From: Gerris lacustris
Taxonomy: Eukaryota; Arthropoda; Insecta; Hemiptera; Gerridae
Reading direction: 5' to 3'
Assembly (NCBI GenBank): GCA_951217055.1
Contig: OX578279.1
Coordinates: forward strand, 28,670,173 to 28,734,172
DNA length: 64,000 nt
In this document: piece by piece, positions 31,196 through 43,720 of the stretch
Position numbering within the stretch: position 1 is the first letter of the stretch
Layout: every line of letters starts with the position of its first letter
Notes under the pieces: model-generated
Seen by the model: the letters and a program-made list of their open reading frames with translations, nothing else
Database searches by the model: none
Told to the model about the DNA's origin: nothing
Program-made: the position numbers and the translations under genes

Positions 31196-32903
31196 CCAGT
31201 AAAAAAATGTTAGTAATATAAAGGCAAGTTTATTTAATCGATAATTTTGATTATTTTTCTGCAAATTATTTTACGTTTAAACGAAGGCATAAGTTGTAAA
31301 AGACTCTTTTTGTACAAATTTATATAATTATTTACCAAACGAAAATGCTTTTATCATATCTTAAATACATAATATTCTTATCAGATATAGGAATTTCTTC
31401 TTCAACTTACTACTACAGGTTTAAAAATTAAATTAATGACAAAAATTAACAATAGAGACTAAGGTTTTCAACAATACCTTTCGAGCCTTAGTGCTAGAAA
31501 AAAATCAGGAGCTTCACGCTTAAAAAGAGATTAGTGATCAGCATAATAATTTTAGGTTGAATTAAAGCCTTTTTCTTCAGTTATATTTTTGAGGAAAAAA
31601 TGTGTTACAGAACTGCGTTTTTTAATTACTTACCCTTTTTTATCCTTTTATTCTTATAAATTCCTGCAATAAATACCTTTGCTTAAAATCCTGCAATAAA
31701 TACCTTTGCTTTATTATATCTTTGAAAACATTCTCCATCCTTTTTAAAATTGGATTTCTAAATTAACAGATAGGTAAATTAATTCTTTTCCTGCAAGTAA
31801 CATTTGGCTAAGTAAATAGAAATGTTAAAGGCTCTTTTTGGTTAAAAAGAAGATAAAGACTGGAGTTAAAAACTCGTTTTAAAATCGTATTTGCTTTTTT
31901 CAGGGCGTTTGAACCTTTCCAGTGGGTAAAAAAATCCAACGACCTTGTTTGTATCTTTTGAAAATTCCAAACATCTGGCTCTTACAGTTGATGTTTTATT
32001 TCTTTTCCGATTTTTTTTTTAAATTATGTTAAAATTTAAAGAAAATGTTGTCAAAATATTGATAAAACGTATATACATTTAATTATCTTAATGTTTAACA
32101 CTATACAAAAATAATCCTTCCAGCAAGAAATGTTATATAACCGCTTATAGGTGAAACATTTTTATAGGATTTTATAACGGCTCTATTTTATTTATGTCTA
32201 CTGTGTTGAAATACGTCACTTAATAACTTTTTTTCTTTGTACACTAATAGGGATAGAAACCTACAAAACTTCGTTAACTGAAGATATTTTTAACTTATTA
32301 TTTAAAATATTATCTTTTAGTAATTTATAATCTAGTATATCTTTATCAGGGTTGCTTGAAACAAATTGACTACTACGTTGTTGCAAATTTAATGTTTAAT
32401 TAGCTATCCTAAATTCAATGCTAAGGAATTAGTTATAATAACAATTCAAAGTATTGGGATGATTTTAGTTAATTATTATAATTAGAAATTAATTAATCAA
32501 TCAACCAAAAATGTATTTAGTGTAGTCAGGAATCAAAGGAATTCTTCGTGTACAATATTTAGTGAAGGAATTAGGTGAAAATAGAATTTTTAATTATTAA
32601 ATGTACTTTTTAGCAAGAGCAATTCAATGTACAAATAACATAGATAAATAATGCATGGTAATGTTTTAAACATAAAAGTTTTTTTTATCTATTTTTATTT
32701 TGGCTTTAGTTGGTCGTAGTAACATAAATTACTTATGCCTTTCAATTAATTTTTTGTTACATTAATACACATATGTAATTAAATTTATTTTTACTTCAGT
32801 CTATTATTTATCAGTTTAGCTGTCCTTTTAGACATCAATTTTTGTTCGTTTCATATAACTTGGCCACTATGCCATCGCTTAATTGATGCCATATCTTCTA
32901 TGC
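31196..32903. other. AT-rich spacer
   Basis: A short direct duplication (AATCCTGCAATAAATACCTTTG at 31659-31710) is the only structure seen. No gene recognised. Confidence 0.5.
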
Positions 32904-33830
32904 TTCAGCGGAAACAGTATTGCATGGGCGTCTTTCAAGACAAGGCAGAAGCTTTTGATCGGGTCTGGCACGCCGGGTTGATGTGAAAGCTCCAAGCTCT
33001 TCCTCCCTTTCACATACCTCCTTTTCCTTAAATTCTATCATAGTGAAGTGAGCGCTATTTCAAAGTCACCCAGAGCTAATCCTTTTCAAAAGCCTACCCT
33101 GTACCGGCAGAGTCCCCCAGGCTAGCATACTCTGTCCTCTCCTTTACACCGTCTATACTTCCGACCATCCTGAATATCCTACTACAATTCTATCTACTTT
33201 CGCCGTCGATAAAAGTATCCTCTCTACCCACAAATACCCTATTTAAAGCTGGTTGGGTGATAAAACGGAGGATAAAAATTAACGAACGTAGAAGGGTTAA
33301 TGTCAATTTTCCGTTACGTTGATCTATATATCCTCTCTAGTCGAGCTATATATCCTCTCTATCTCTCAGTCAGACCAGACCCGCTATCTAGGATTAGATT
33401 TTGATAGAGAACTGACTGGGTTTCACATACAAAATATAAATGACAACAAACTAATGACTACACTTATCAATAATAAATCTAAACTCTCGCTATCTAATTA
33501 ATTACTTTTCTGTAGATTTATTATAAAACCAACCTGGACCTTCGGACTTAAGTTATAGGAAACAGCAAAACATTCTAATTTAGAAAGACAACACTCCAAT
33601 CCATTATAATACTAAATACGGATTTTTTCTAAGTTGTCATCCTAATCCTTCACAATAGCATCCATGTTCCTTTTGGTCGAGACCTAGCTGTTACCCGTTA
33701 TCAGACTTTTCATAGTTCCCTAAATCTCATCCTAATCTTTTAGTGCAATACCAAATCCTCAATCAATCACTCTCCTCGCGTACGATTCCAAGTATCCGTT
33801 CATCTTAAATGACTGTGGCCACGCGATCAC
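32904..33830 (+). pseudogene. Jockey-clade non-LTR reverse transcriptase remnant
   Basis: Three-frame reading gives the order of motifs of Jockey-type RT: VFQDKAEAFDRVWHAGL (motif A with its Asp, about 32928), VPQASILCPLLYTVYTSD (expected VPQGSVLGPLLY), FAVDKSILSTH (the FADD box mutated to FAVD), RYLGLDFDRELT (about 33380), KSKLSLSN then LLFCRFIIKPTWTFGL (thumb), and a decayed C-terminal HPNP-like segment. Many stops and frameshifts make it inactive. The 3' end runs into a (TA)n array at 33863. Jockey elements are characteristic of arthropods, which supports the host assignment. Confidence 0.85.
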
Positions 33831-33860
33831 ATGAGTGATTAGGATTGATGATCAGATGAG

Positions 33861-33971
<111 letters not shown>

Positions 33972-34119
33972 AGAATTGGGGCGATTCTATATATTAGGAT
34001 CTTGCCTGCCAATAGAGCACGCTAAAAACAAGTAGGCGGGAAAATATAGTGAACTTAGTAAAAATAAATGAAATTTTGTATGGTAAAAAAAAAGTATAAT
34101 TTAGATAAAAGATAGTTTT

Positions 34120-34480
34120 AAGGCTAATGAAACTGTATCACCGGTTTCTTCTAAGGCTTCAGACGGTCGAGGTTCGGAGTCTAGAAGATGCGCGTCGACG
34201 AAGATTCCATGGAGATTTTGTTAACTTACCGGTGTTTATTAAATTTTGTGAAAAGCGCAAAAATAACGCGATCGCGAGGACAAAAAAGGAATTTAAATTA
34301 ACTGCGGGAAAAACATATCACACCCGGGATTTCGGATCGGCCGGCCGGCCTTTTGCTTCTTCAGCGGGACGATGTAGGTCCGCACACTTCGAAGGTTGCT
34401 AAGAGAAGAAAGACGAAAAAGACGCGCTGCTGGAGCGGGCAGGAGTCATGGTGGGGGTAACTGAATCCCGATAGCGTGAT
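34120..34480. other. CpG-rich island between two (TA)n arrays
   Basis: About 360 bp with markedly higher GC and many CpG sites (GCGCGTCGACGA, ACGCGATCGCGAGG, GGATCGGCCGGCCGGCC, GACGCGCTGCTGGAGCGGGC), unlike the surrounding DNA. A 91-codon plus-strand frame (34127-34402) is Arg-rich and unrecognised. No repeat copy of this stretch was found in the window. Candidates are a host promoter or first exon, the GC-rich end of an unknown element, or a retrotransposon 5' end. Confidence 0.4.
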
Positions 34481-34609
34481 ATCTAGTAGACCAATCAGAA
34501 GGCAGGGGTTTTTGTTGTCTTGATAAGGTTATAATATAGAATAAATATATATATATTTAAAGAGAGATAGATATTTAAGCAAAATAAAAAATAATGTTCT
34601 TAAATTCAT

Positions 34610-34611
<2 letters not shown>

Positions 34612-34691
<80 letters not shown>

Positions 34692-34721
34692 GTATATATG
34701 TATGTATATATGTATATATAT
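34612..34721. repeat. (TA)n microsatellite with variant tail
   Basis: Pure TA to about 34688, then CACGTATATATGTATGTATA variants. Confidence 0.97.
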
Positions 34722-34972
34722 TTTAGCAAATAAGCTTGTTAGTATACAACTACTGAGTAGCTTCTCCCACCATATGAAAATGTTCTTTTAAACTTTACTA
34801 ACAATGTTACTTGTTGCATTATTTTTTAGGTAGTTGTAATATACTTTATAAATAAACAAAATAAAAGCTTAGACAATGATAACTAGTTCTGATTTAGCAT
34901 ATCTATCTACTTCTTCGTTTATTTAAGATTTTTAGTATTTATGTGTCTTCCTGAAAAATTTGGTGAAAAAGA

Positions 34973-35101
34973 CCCACCTGAATTTTAATTATTTCAGTTT
35001 TGTACTCCCTTTTTTAAGGTTTTACTGTGGTTTATGGCAAATACATTAGAGAAGGTTGCTTACAAATTTTGTTTTGTTTTACTCTACATTTGGATTAGGC
35101 T
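34973..35101 (+). repeat. 129-bp direct duplication, left copy
   Basis: CCCACCTGAATTTTAATTAT to TACATTTGGATTAGGCT. The same 129 bp recur at 36060-36188 with three substitutions. The two copies exactly flank the RTE fragment, so they are best explained as an unusually long target-site duplication. Confidence 0.93.
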
Positions 35102-36059
35102 TACTTACTTACTTAAAGTTGCTATCACGCCCAATCTAGGGCGCACCGCACAGTGCCATAGTGAAGGTTTTCCAATCTTTCCGGTTTCTGGCCAAGACCT
35201 TTACTTGTCCCCACGTAAGCTGCTGATTGGCGTCGCTAACTTCGTTGTGAAGGCTGCGTCGCCAGGTGCCTCTAGGTCTTCCTTTTTGCTGGCATCTTGA
35301 GGATTCCAGTCGAGGGCTTGCCTACTTAATTCATGAGCATCCTTGCGCAGGGTATGTCCAAGCCATCTCCATTTTCTTTCCCGAATCTCGATTTCAATGG
35401 GTCTTTGGTGGCTTCTACGTAGAAGTTCTATGTTTGTAATCCATCGTTCCGGCCACCATATTTTATGAATTCTTCGGAGGCACCTATTTACAAAGACCTG
35501 TAACTTTGCTGTGCCTTCAATTGACACAAGCCACGTCTCACATCCATAGAGCAATACCGATTTCACATTTGTGTTGAAGAGTCGTAATTTTGTGTTAGTG
35601 CCAAAGCAGGAAGAGCGCCAGATGGCACCTAGAGCTGCGTAGGCTGCTCTTGCTTTTCGAATCCTCGTTGCGATGTCAAGTCGAGCCGTAGTACACAAAT
35701 GATTCCACATTCTCGATATCACGGTCCTCTAATTGAAATTTTCTTCCATTATCTATGTTAATCTTGAGACATTTTGTCTTTTTAAAATTGACTTTCAGTC
35801 CGGCCTTTGAAGATCTTGTTGACAGGTCGTCTAGTTTGCCCTGCATGCTTTTGCGATTCGTGGCCATAAGTACAATGTCGTCTGCATAGTCTAGGTCATC
35901 AAGGTGCTCCATTTTAATGGGGTGCCAAAGTAATCCTCTACCTTTCTTGGAGTCTAAGCTTGCTGCCAGAACTTCGTCGATTGCTATAAGGAATAATAGA
36001 GGTAACAGTACGCAGCCTTGTCTTACCCCAGCTTTTACGTCTATCTTAACTCTCGTCTT
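35102..36059 (-). pseudogene. RTE-type non-LTR RT fragment, 5'-truncated
   Basis: Minus-strand coding from about 36059 to a stop at 35136-35138. In order: DVKAGVRQGCVLLPLLF (RT), the catalytic YADD (35877-35888), a conserved KVNFKKTKCLKI, then RIRKARAAYAALGAIW, NTNVKSVLLYGCETW, CLRRIHKIWWPERW, RERKWRWLGHTLRKD, QALDWNPQ and finally KGRPRGTWRRSL...MALCG. These are typical of the C-terminal half of RTE-clade proteins in many invertebrates. A frameshift with a small deletion lies near 35722 and a second frameshift near 35290, so it is inactive. The 3' tail is a short AAGT repeat (35101-35115), as usual for RTE elements. The endonuclease and N-terminal RT part are missing. Confidence 0.92.
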
Positions 36060-36188
36060 CCCACCTGAATTTTAATTATTTCAGTTTTGTACTCCCTTTT
36101 TTAAGGTTTTACTGTTGTTTATGGTAAATACATTAGAGAAGGTTGCTTACAAATTTTGTTTTGTTTTACTCTACATTTGAATTAGGCT
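36060..36188 (+). repeat. 129-bp direct duplication, right copy
   Basis: Same length as the left copy at 34973-35101; differs at CTGTTG/CTGTGG, GGTAAAT/GGCAAAT and TTGAATT/TTGGATT. Confidence 0.93.
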
Positions 36189-37564
36189 GCTTTAATTATA
36201 TTCGTTGCTATTTGTTCTTTCATTCCTTGTAATGCTATTATATACAAAACTTTGCTTCTATCTTAGCTGGGGAAGTATCTACACGTTTAGTAGGGAAATA
36301 GATTTGATTTTAATCTTGGATTAACTACATTTTCTTATCTTTATTCGGGTGCGTGTAAGTAAGTCGTATCTTTGAGTTTGGTTGTGCTAAAAGAAAACGT
36401 GGGTTTTTACCCCAAGCCTGACCCCGATGTTCTATACAATATTAATACGGCGTAACTTCTAATCAAAGACTCAGGTCAATAATTTTTCTTTCTTTCCGCC
36501 TCTCAGATTTTTTTATTTAATGAAAATACCTGGGAAACTAGACAACGCTAGACTTACCTTTTTTCACACGCGAAAAACTGTTAGTAAATAGTGATTTATT
36601 GAAAATTGAAAATAATTGGATATCTAAAGAGTATTTTAACCTTAACCTATTAAATGGGAAAACTATAATGGTACATCAGTTGGGCTATAAATATTGTGTT
36701 TTTTAAGAAATAAGGAAAAGGAATCATCTGTCTTAACATAAAATTATTTACGAATAAGTGGTACTTTGCTTCCTAATGCTCAAAGAACTACTTCTTATTA
36801 TTTCTTAGGCTATTATTATTGATAAATTGACCACCTGAAAAGTGGGGACTTCGTGAAGAAATGGAATAGAATTTAATCTCACTTTTCCCTCATTAGCACT
36901 TACAAGCTATTTATAGTATAGTAAGGATACTTGATGTCTGTATTTTTCCTTTCATTTAAATCCTTGCTAGATGGCACTATAGACTAATTGGTTTTCCAGT
37001 TTTAAATAATCTGAGTCCTCACTATCCTTATGCAATCGTGTGCTTGCGTGGTTTAGTTTCCTCTTTACGAAGTCTTAATCCTACACACACATACTTCCTG
37101 CACTATTACATACGTTGCATGATATATCTATTGACCGTCCCTAGACATTCCCTTGACATTGTCCAAACCTAAATTTGTTTTAGACAAGTTATTCTCGTCT
37201 CTTGTTTGGCCGTTATTGCTATCTGTAGACTGAGTCTCTGCATGGTCCTTGGTCCTCATTTTAAGTAGAAAAAGCACTAAAACGTAAACGTTATTGGACT
37301 AGGTGTTCGCAGGGGGGACATAGTTTCGGGATTTATATATTACAGATATTAATTATCAATTATCATGGTACTAAATATTTTAATAACTATAATAAGACCA
37401 AGCTGTTGAATTTCTTTTATAAAATTGGCCTGGATTATTAATAATTGTACATTTATATAAAATAAAAATGATTTTATTCAAATTGTTAATCTCAACATTT
37501 TATTCAATTTGATAGATAATCAATTATGATCTATTAATTTATAATATTAAATCAAAAAATGGAC
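36189..37564. other. AT-rich spacer
   Basis: No gene or repeat arms recognised. Confidence 0.5.
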
Positions 37565-37790
37565 TTTGAAGCGGGAGAGAGACTGAAGTCTCGTCTCAGA
37601 AGCGTAGACACGTTGCGCAACGTGTCTACCGTTGCACCTTGTGTACTATTTCGAACGGAAAACCATAGACATGAGATTTTGGTCTCGCAACGAGTCCGTA
37701 GACGTCTGTAGACAAATTCCTAGACACCGTCTCTGAGACCAAAATCGCGCAACGAGTCTACTAGAGTGATCTAGGCTTTACACTCCGACA
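37565..37790. mobile_element. GC-rich foldback sequence
   Basis: Contains a perfect 26-bp palindrome at 37604-37629 (half-site GTAGACACGTTGC) and an inverted pair GAGATTTTGGTCTCG (37672-37686) / GAGACCAAAATCGCG (37734-37748). GCAACGAGTC follows the first and second of these. Overall it is GC-richer than its surroundings and looks like a MITE-type foldback. No TSD was recognised. Confidence 0.6.
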
Positions 37791-38359
37791 TTACCCCTAC
37801 ATATTTTAACCATAAATTTGGATAGTCGTTGTCCTTGTGTCTTTCTTTCGGTTGATATGCTAACATGACCATCAATGTTTCGAGACTATCAAATTGTCAT
37901 TGAGGCTTCTTCATACAGTTTTAGTATTTTCTTTTGCTTCCCTGTTTGTTTTTTCTGTTTCCCTCACAATCTATCCAATATATTTCTATGTTCCCATGTT
38001 TCTCTTTCAGAAGTCCATCATTATTTGCTAGGTAGTTTCTATGAGAGCACTGTCATGCTTAAAAATATTTAGTTTATAAAAAAATCCCTTACGATGGTAA
38101 AAACGTTATTTGACCCGGTAGCACAAAAATATATAGGCATCATGTTTGACAGTTTTCCAAAGGAAAAGATAGTCATATTGAGCGTCATGTCAAGAAAGAT
38201 GATACATGTGTATCCCCTTAAATTTCTAGAGAGCTTATCTCTAATGTAAGCTTCAAAGTCCTGATTGACTGACTGACGTAGAATCAACGTACAGCAATAT
38301 CTGCTTAACACAGAGACTTGAAACTTTGAGGATATACTCTATTCATATCATAGACACCC
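37791..38359. other. Spacer, nothing recognised
   Basis: Short minus-strand frames here lack any recognisable domain. Confidence 0.5.
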
Positions 38360-40090
38360 ACTAAGAAAGGATTTTGCGAAATTTTGATTTTGGTACACAG
38401 GGGTACACAAATGTCAAAATAATGAATATGATGCATATCGTTGAAAAGCTCTTTAAGAGAACAGTAATTGTTGTTATGTACAGTTTTGTCATATTTTTAT
38501 TTAGGAGGGGGGTAAAATAGAAAAATATCGCTATATCTAATATAAGAAACATTAGTGTCTGTATGAGGGTATGTCTTTATACAAATCTACAGTTTTATCC
38601 TAATTTGATAAATATTTACACACTTTTCTTTCAAAACAAGGTGAAGGTCACTGCATACATGAGATTACGAAATTAAAATTTTGGTACACAGGGTACGGGG
38701 TAAAATGTCAAAGTAATTGATACCTCTTTAAGAGAAACGTAATTGTTGTTATGTACATTTTTGTCATATTTTCATTTAGGAGGGGGGTAAAATGGAAATG
38801 TATATCTATACATAAAAGTCAACGTATGTGTGTGTGTGTATGTTCTTTATACAAATCTACACTTTTAGTCCGATTTCGAAATGAAAAATTGCACACTTGA
38901 CCTTTAAAGCAAGGGGAAGGTCACTGTCTAAATGAATTTGCGAAATTTAGGTTTTGGTACTCAGGGGTACGGATGTCAAAGTAATAAAACCTTTGATGAT
39001 GCATACCGTTGAAAAGCTCTTTAAGAGTAGTAATTGTTGTTATGTACAATTAGGGGGGTAAAATGGAAAAATATATTTATATCTATATCTAACAAACTAA
39101 TAAGTATTGTGTATGTACATTTATCCGATTGGGCTCAAATTTTGTATTTCCACTAAATGAGTAGTCCTGACAAATAATTTAAGTTTAGAAAATTTTATGT
39201 CTGTTTGTCTGAGCGTCAATGACGGCCAAACAGCTGAATAGATTTTGGTGGTTCTTGGGTCCAATGTTAAGCTCAATTCTACGGGTGATGTAGGCTATAT
39301 CACATTTTGGTAGCTTTATATGGAGCGGAGAACGGGGCATCTAAATAGATTTCAATATTCTAATTTCTTTTTTTTTATAAAAAATGTATTTACCCAAAAT
39401 TGCAGAAGAAACTACGCCTAATATTTTATGTTCTGTGGAACTTTCTGAAAGAAGAACTGTTAAAGAAATTAGTTTTTAATCGCTGTCAAAAAATATTTAG
39501 ATTTATTTTTAGATATTAAGACAATAGTTTATAAATCACCCTTACCGTGCCTAAACCTTTACTACTTATTAAATGCTAAAATAAAATCTACGAGTGTATA
39601 CGTAGTATAATAATTTCTAAATTATATTGATATCTGTCAATAGGGATTTTCTAAAATTTTATCCCTAAGGTGAACATAAGGACAGAGTAAGAAAAGCAGG
39701 GGAATTGAGTCCAGCCCGGTCTTCTAAAGTTAGGAAGTTAATGGTTGAGAAAGAGCTCTTATTTTAGATTTAAGCGTGTATATTAATAAAAGATAATTCC
39801 AATTTCAACCAAGGGATGTGAAAAGACACGGGGGGTACAGAAGGAATATATAACTGCTTTTCCCGGAAAGTTATATTTTAAACATTTTTCTTCAGTAGTC
39901 GGAATGAATTACTAATTTGGGATATTAGCAAGTTATCTTATCAAAGGGGAGTGGGTATAGAAATAAGGGGAAGGGATAGAATCTAGATATTCTCGCTTAG
40001 TAAAATAATTTAAATGTTTCTATGATAATAGTTTATAAACCCATCAAATTGAAAATAACACACTCCGTAGCGGAGCACGGGTATCCATCT
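38360..40090 (+). repeat. Family F repeat, copy 2, with tandem units
   Basis: Three tandem units of about 290 bp begin near 38375, 38665 and 38945. Each contains TTTTGGTAC-CAGGGGTAC, GTTGAAAAGCTCTTTAAGAG, AGTAATTGTTGTTATGTACA and GGAGGGGGGTAAAATGGAAA. The 3' end at 40050-40090 reads CACTCCGTAGCGGAGCACGG then GTATCCATCTAGTA, as seen reversed at 62322-62350. The CGGAGCACGGGTA...CTAGT terminus is typical of old RTE-derived repeats. No RT frame survives. Confidence 0.72.
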
Positions 40091-40140
40091 AGTAATCAAT
40101 AAGTATCTACGTGTTGTTTTATTATATTTTCTTTTTGTAG

Positions 40141-40212
40141 ATGAAGGTGATCCCTAAAATTTCTAGTTATCTAAGGTTGTGGGTCTATCGGGATATCCCA
40201 AGACAGCCTCAG
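40141..40212 (+). CDS. Possible isolated internal exon, 24 codons
   Basis: A 72-bp stretch bounded by TTTTCTTTTTGTAG (pyrimidine tract plus AG acceptor) and CCTCAG/GTAACA (donor). Exactly one frame is open across it, 24 codons starting MKVIPKISSYLRLW; the other two have stops. The splice signals are good, but the product is unrecognised and no companion exons were found. It lies directly next to the family F 3' end and could be chance. Confidence 0.2.
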
Positions 40213-41973
40213 GTAACAATTATATTTTCGTTTCGTTCCTCTAATTCAATTTCATTCCTTAATGCAAATAGGAACCATTTTTGTCATCGTTTAACCGTTG
40301 AAATAATCCGAACCAACAGCAAGGATTAATCTAGCCTACCATACGTTGGCACCCCTTACAATTTACCCACCCTAGCCGCAGATTTTAGGAAATCAGGGTT
40401 AATTTTATACCCCCTTAAGGGACGTATAAATGACCAGCTCTACCCAATGCTTCCTGTAGACTAACAAGCTTAGTTAGCTAATCAATATGTTAGATTGCTA
40501 GGCAATCCAGCTTTTATTCTTCATTATTTTGGGTTTTGTTATTTATCTCATTCTCAAAGACCAAGGTATGCTATAACAAAGGAGAAAGGAGTTATACAAA
40601 TAATTTTTATAATTATTAATTTGTATTATTTTTAGAATTATTCTAATTGTTATTTATTATTTAATTTACTTTACTTTTATTGAGTGTTGAAACGTATCTG
40701 TAAAAAAAATATACGTAGCTTGGTACAACAAAATTTAGTAATTCTTAAGTTGTAAATATAGGTTTAAATTATTAGTGATACAATCTTAGTAATATAACAC
40801 GAACCTGTTTCGAGGGTATAAGAACTTTGAGATGGGTGCTTATGCCTTCTTATGGTTACTTATGGTGGGTGTCTATGACGACTGCTTGAATAGATTTATA
40901 ACCGGCCTGTATATTTATGTGAGAGTTAATACATATTTCATATACTTATGCTACAGCAGTATACTATCATGTTACATGTTAGTGCTAGAATTTAAATTAA
41001 TTAAAATAGCCATAAAAAAATCGATTCATAATCAACTCTTGTAATTGGTAACGTTTTCCCTATACTATAAAGTTAGTTTTAAACAAGTATATTTTTAATT
41101 ACTCTTTGTTTCAGACATTTTTATCCCGTATTTTAACATCAATCTGCCGGTAATTCTAATTTTGCCTATTATACTATTCCAAATATTATATTTTGTTTTA
41201 ATTATTAAGATAATTCTTTAAAAAGATTATTATTTATAACAATTACCAGATATTTTCTTTAGCCGGTTATCATTTCTAAGTAGAAGCCCTGTTAATTTAA
41301 ACACCTAATTGTAGGTAGATAAAACTGATAAATAACTTATAAAAAAATTAAATTCCCACAGGAAATTGTTTTCTTAATCCTTAGAAAAGGGAAAATGGAT
41401 AAGGGCTTCATTTATTCATCTCTTCAATATTTTACGATATTCTTTAAAAAGAAAGGAAATTAATTCAAAATAACCTTGCAATTAGGTATTACAATCCTAT
41501 CTACTAAATCCCAGATTTCCGGGTATTTCGGTTATTCCAGGATATTTATATAACCTTTAGAAATAATTGCGAGCAGAACCTCACCGGACAATATTATTTC
41601 AAAATTGGAATGATACCATTTTCTTGTTTATTTGCTGGGACTTAGTGACGGGGAGGGGGAATTAATAAGAAGAGATTGTTTTGATTAATTTTTTTTAATC
41701 CTTTTATATAAGTTTATTTTTTTGTGGCAGGCTGTCGTCTGCGTCAAAATCTTTGTAGGACTTATTGACTTTCTTTCATACATAATCGTACTGAAACTTA
41801 GCTTATAGACTCTGTACCAAACAAAAACATTATATAAAATTTTAGGGTCACACCTACCATAATGCACCACACTGATTAACTAAGTTGCTTGTAAAAGCTC
41901 AATAACCACGATTCTTATGAAAATGTTCAGTGTTTTTATAAACGAACAACTTTCCTATGAATCACAACCAAAA

Positions 41974-41976
<3 letters not shown>
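40213..41976. other. AT-rich spacer
   Basis: No gene or repeat arms recognised. Confidence 0.5.

Positions 41977-42030
<54 letters not shown>
41977..42030. repeat. (AT)n microsatellite, 54 bp
   Basis: Pure AT dinucleotides with GCATAT on both sides, so the whole stretch is self-complementary. Confidence 0.97.
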
Positions 42031-42033
<3 letters not shown>

Positions 42034-43499
42034 TATATTGTATATAAGCATGTACTGGGTGTCCCATAACTTATCTGTGATAGAGCGACAGGTAATACTA
42101 CAGATATTAAATTAAGTCTGCATGTAAACAGATTATATATGCAATGGCAATGGCTTTATAAATGACTGTCTGTTTGTTGGTAAATGTTAGTCATTACTTA
42201 ATTTTTGAAAAATTACAATAATTCTAAAACATTATTGATCTATTATTTGTTAATACAATTACTTTTGAACATACAAGCTTACCGCAGGTAACGGAAACTA
42301 TGGATTATGGATTTGTTCTGAAGATCCGATTTCTAGAATTCCTAGACACAAATCCGTTTCAGACATCTCCAAATGTCCAAAAAATCTAGTCTTAGTGTGT
42401 TTTAAAGTCATTAGAGCAGCCCCAATCCTGACATTTTATTTTTTAGATACAGGAGTTTGAGATTGAGCGTTTATTGGGGGTATATATCACGTTTGTTAAT
42501 GGATATATCACTCATATCAGTTTGGGTTGGATTTTAAATGTAGATTTTGATGTAGATTACATAAAATATTTGACTTATTTACTTTTTCTAGCATTATTAA
42601 TTAATGTTATTTAAAATTGGCTTAATTTAATTTTTCAATAGCAATAATATTATTCACTTTTAATCTTAAAAAAATATATTTTATAAATGAAATAATGTAT
42701 TAGATTAGTCAAGTGGAAGGTTTTAGTCACAAATTTTATGCAACATTGTTAATGGAAGTGTAATTTAAGAGGTTATTTTTCCTTGTCTCTTCTGTCAGTT
42801 GCAGTAAAGAGCTTGAGATATTATTCACTTCAGAACCATTAAGGGCATGGTTTATTTTTAAATGACATTTTGTCCTGATATTTTTTTCTCTTTCTGCCAT
42901 TCGAAACTTAATTACATTTACAGCTTTCTTTGGATCCAAGAAAATGTTTATTTTTCTCTTTATCAATGAATTCCTCTTTTACCTTTATTTATTTATATAA
43001 GTGTAGTTTGTATTTTTTCTAATTTTCTACCCATCACTATCATCACCTTTACATAATATAGTTTAGATTATTTCTCCACCTGTATTTATGGTTATTAGTT
43101 TTACTTTGTTATATTTAATTTATTTTATTTCTTATAATCTACCTACCTTCATTATCTTCTTTGGCTTCATTCCTCTCAAAAAGGTTTTTTTATATTAAAG
43201 GAATTTTTTATACCAAGTTTTATTCTAGGGCGGTACAAAATTAACTATACTAGTGATGCGGCGCATATAGAACTCGCGTACAAAAATTTGTAATTTGCTT
43301 TTATATCGGCCGTCAGGACAAACGCTTATATTTCTTATCTACCTGAAAAAGCTCTAAAATCATAATATGTAACTGCCATATATGTATGTGTAAACTTTTT
43401 TTCAACACCTATATTTCGCCGGCAAAAAATGAGATTTTTGTAATAATAGTTGCATATTTTTTCCTATCCTTCAAAGCCTTTATAAAGCAATGTATAATA
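42031..43499. other. AT-rich spacer
   Basis: AAATCCGTTTCAGACATCTC at 42351-42370 resembles family N. Otherwise nothing recognised. Confidence 0.5.
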
Positions 43500-43720
43500 T
43501 GTCATGCTGACTAAGAATTGTTTTTAGTCGTTCACCATATTGGCCGCCATCTTAAAAATTGTATGTGTGAAATTTTCAAAAACTACACAGTTGTCACAAA
43601 TGCTGAGATGCACCTGTGTGCCGAATTTCGTTTATACCATTCTTTTCTTACTCCAGTTATCTTTAGGCAATCACACAAACCAACAAACAATTTTATTAAC
43701 ATTTCAAGTCATTAAAATGA
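43500..43720 (-). repeat. Family P fragment, copy 2
   Basis: TTCACCATATTGGCCGCCAT, CACAGTTGTCACAAATGC and GAGATGCACCTGTGTGCCGA mirror the family P element at 22640-22745 on the other strand. Confidence 0.75.

Noticed and set aside
34973..36188. LTR retrotransposon with 129-bp LTRs
   Set aside because: The inside encodes RTE-type RT with no gag or integrase, there are no TG...CA ends or primer-binding site, and the RTE 3' tail abuts the repeat exactly; a long TSD fits better.
42323..42330. Further hammerhead cores at CTGAAGA/CTGAAGAT sites (e.g. 42317, 32280, 46446)
   Set aside because: No pairing stem II followed by GAAA at the required distance.
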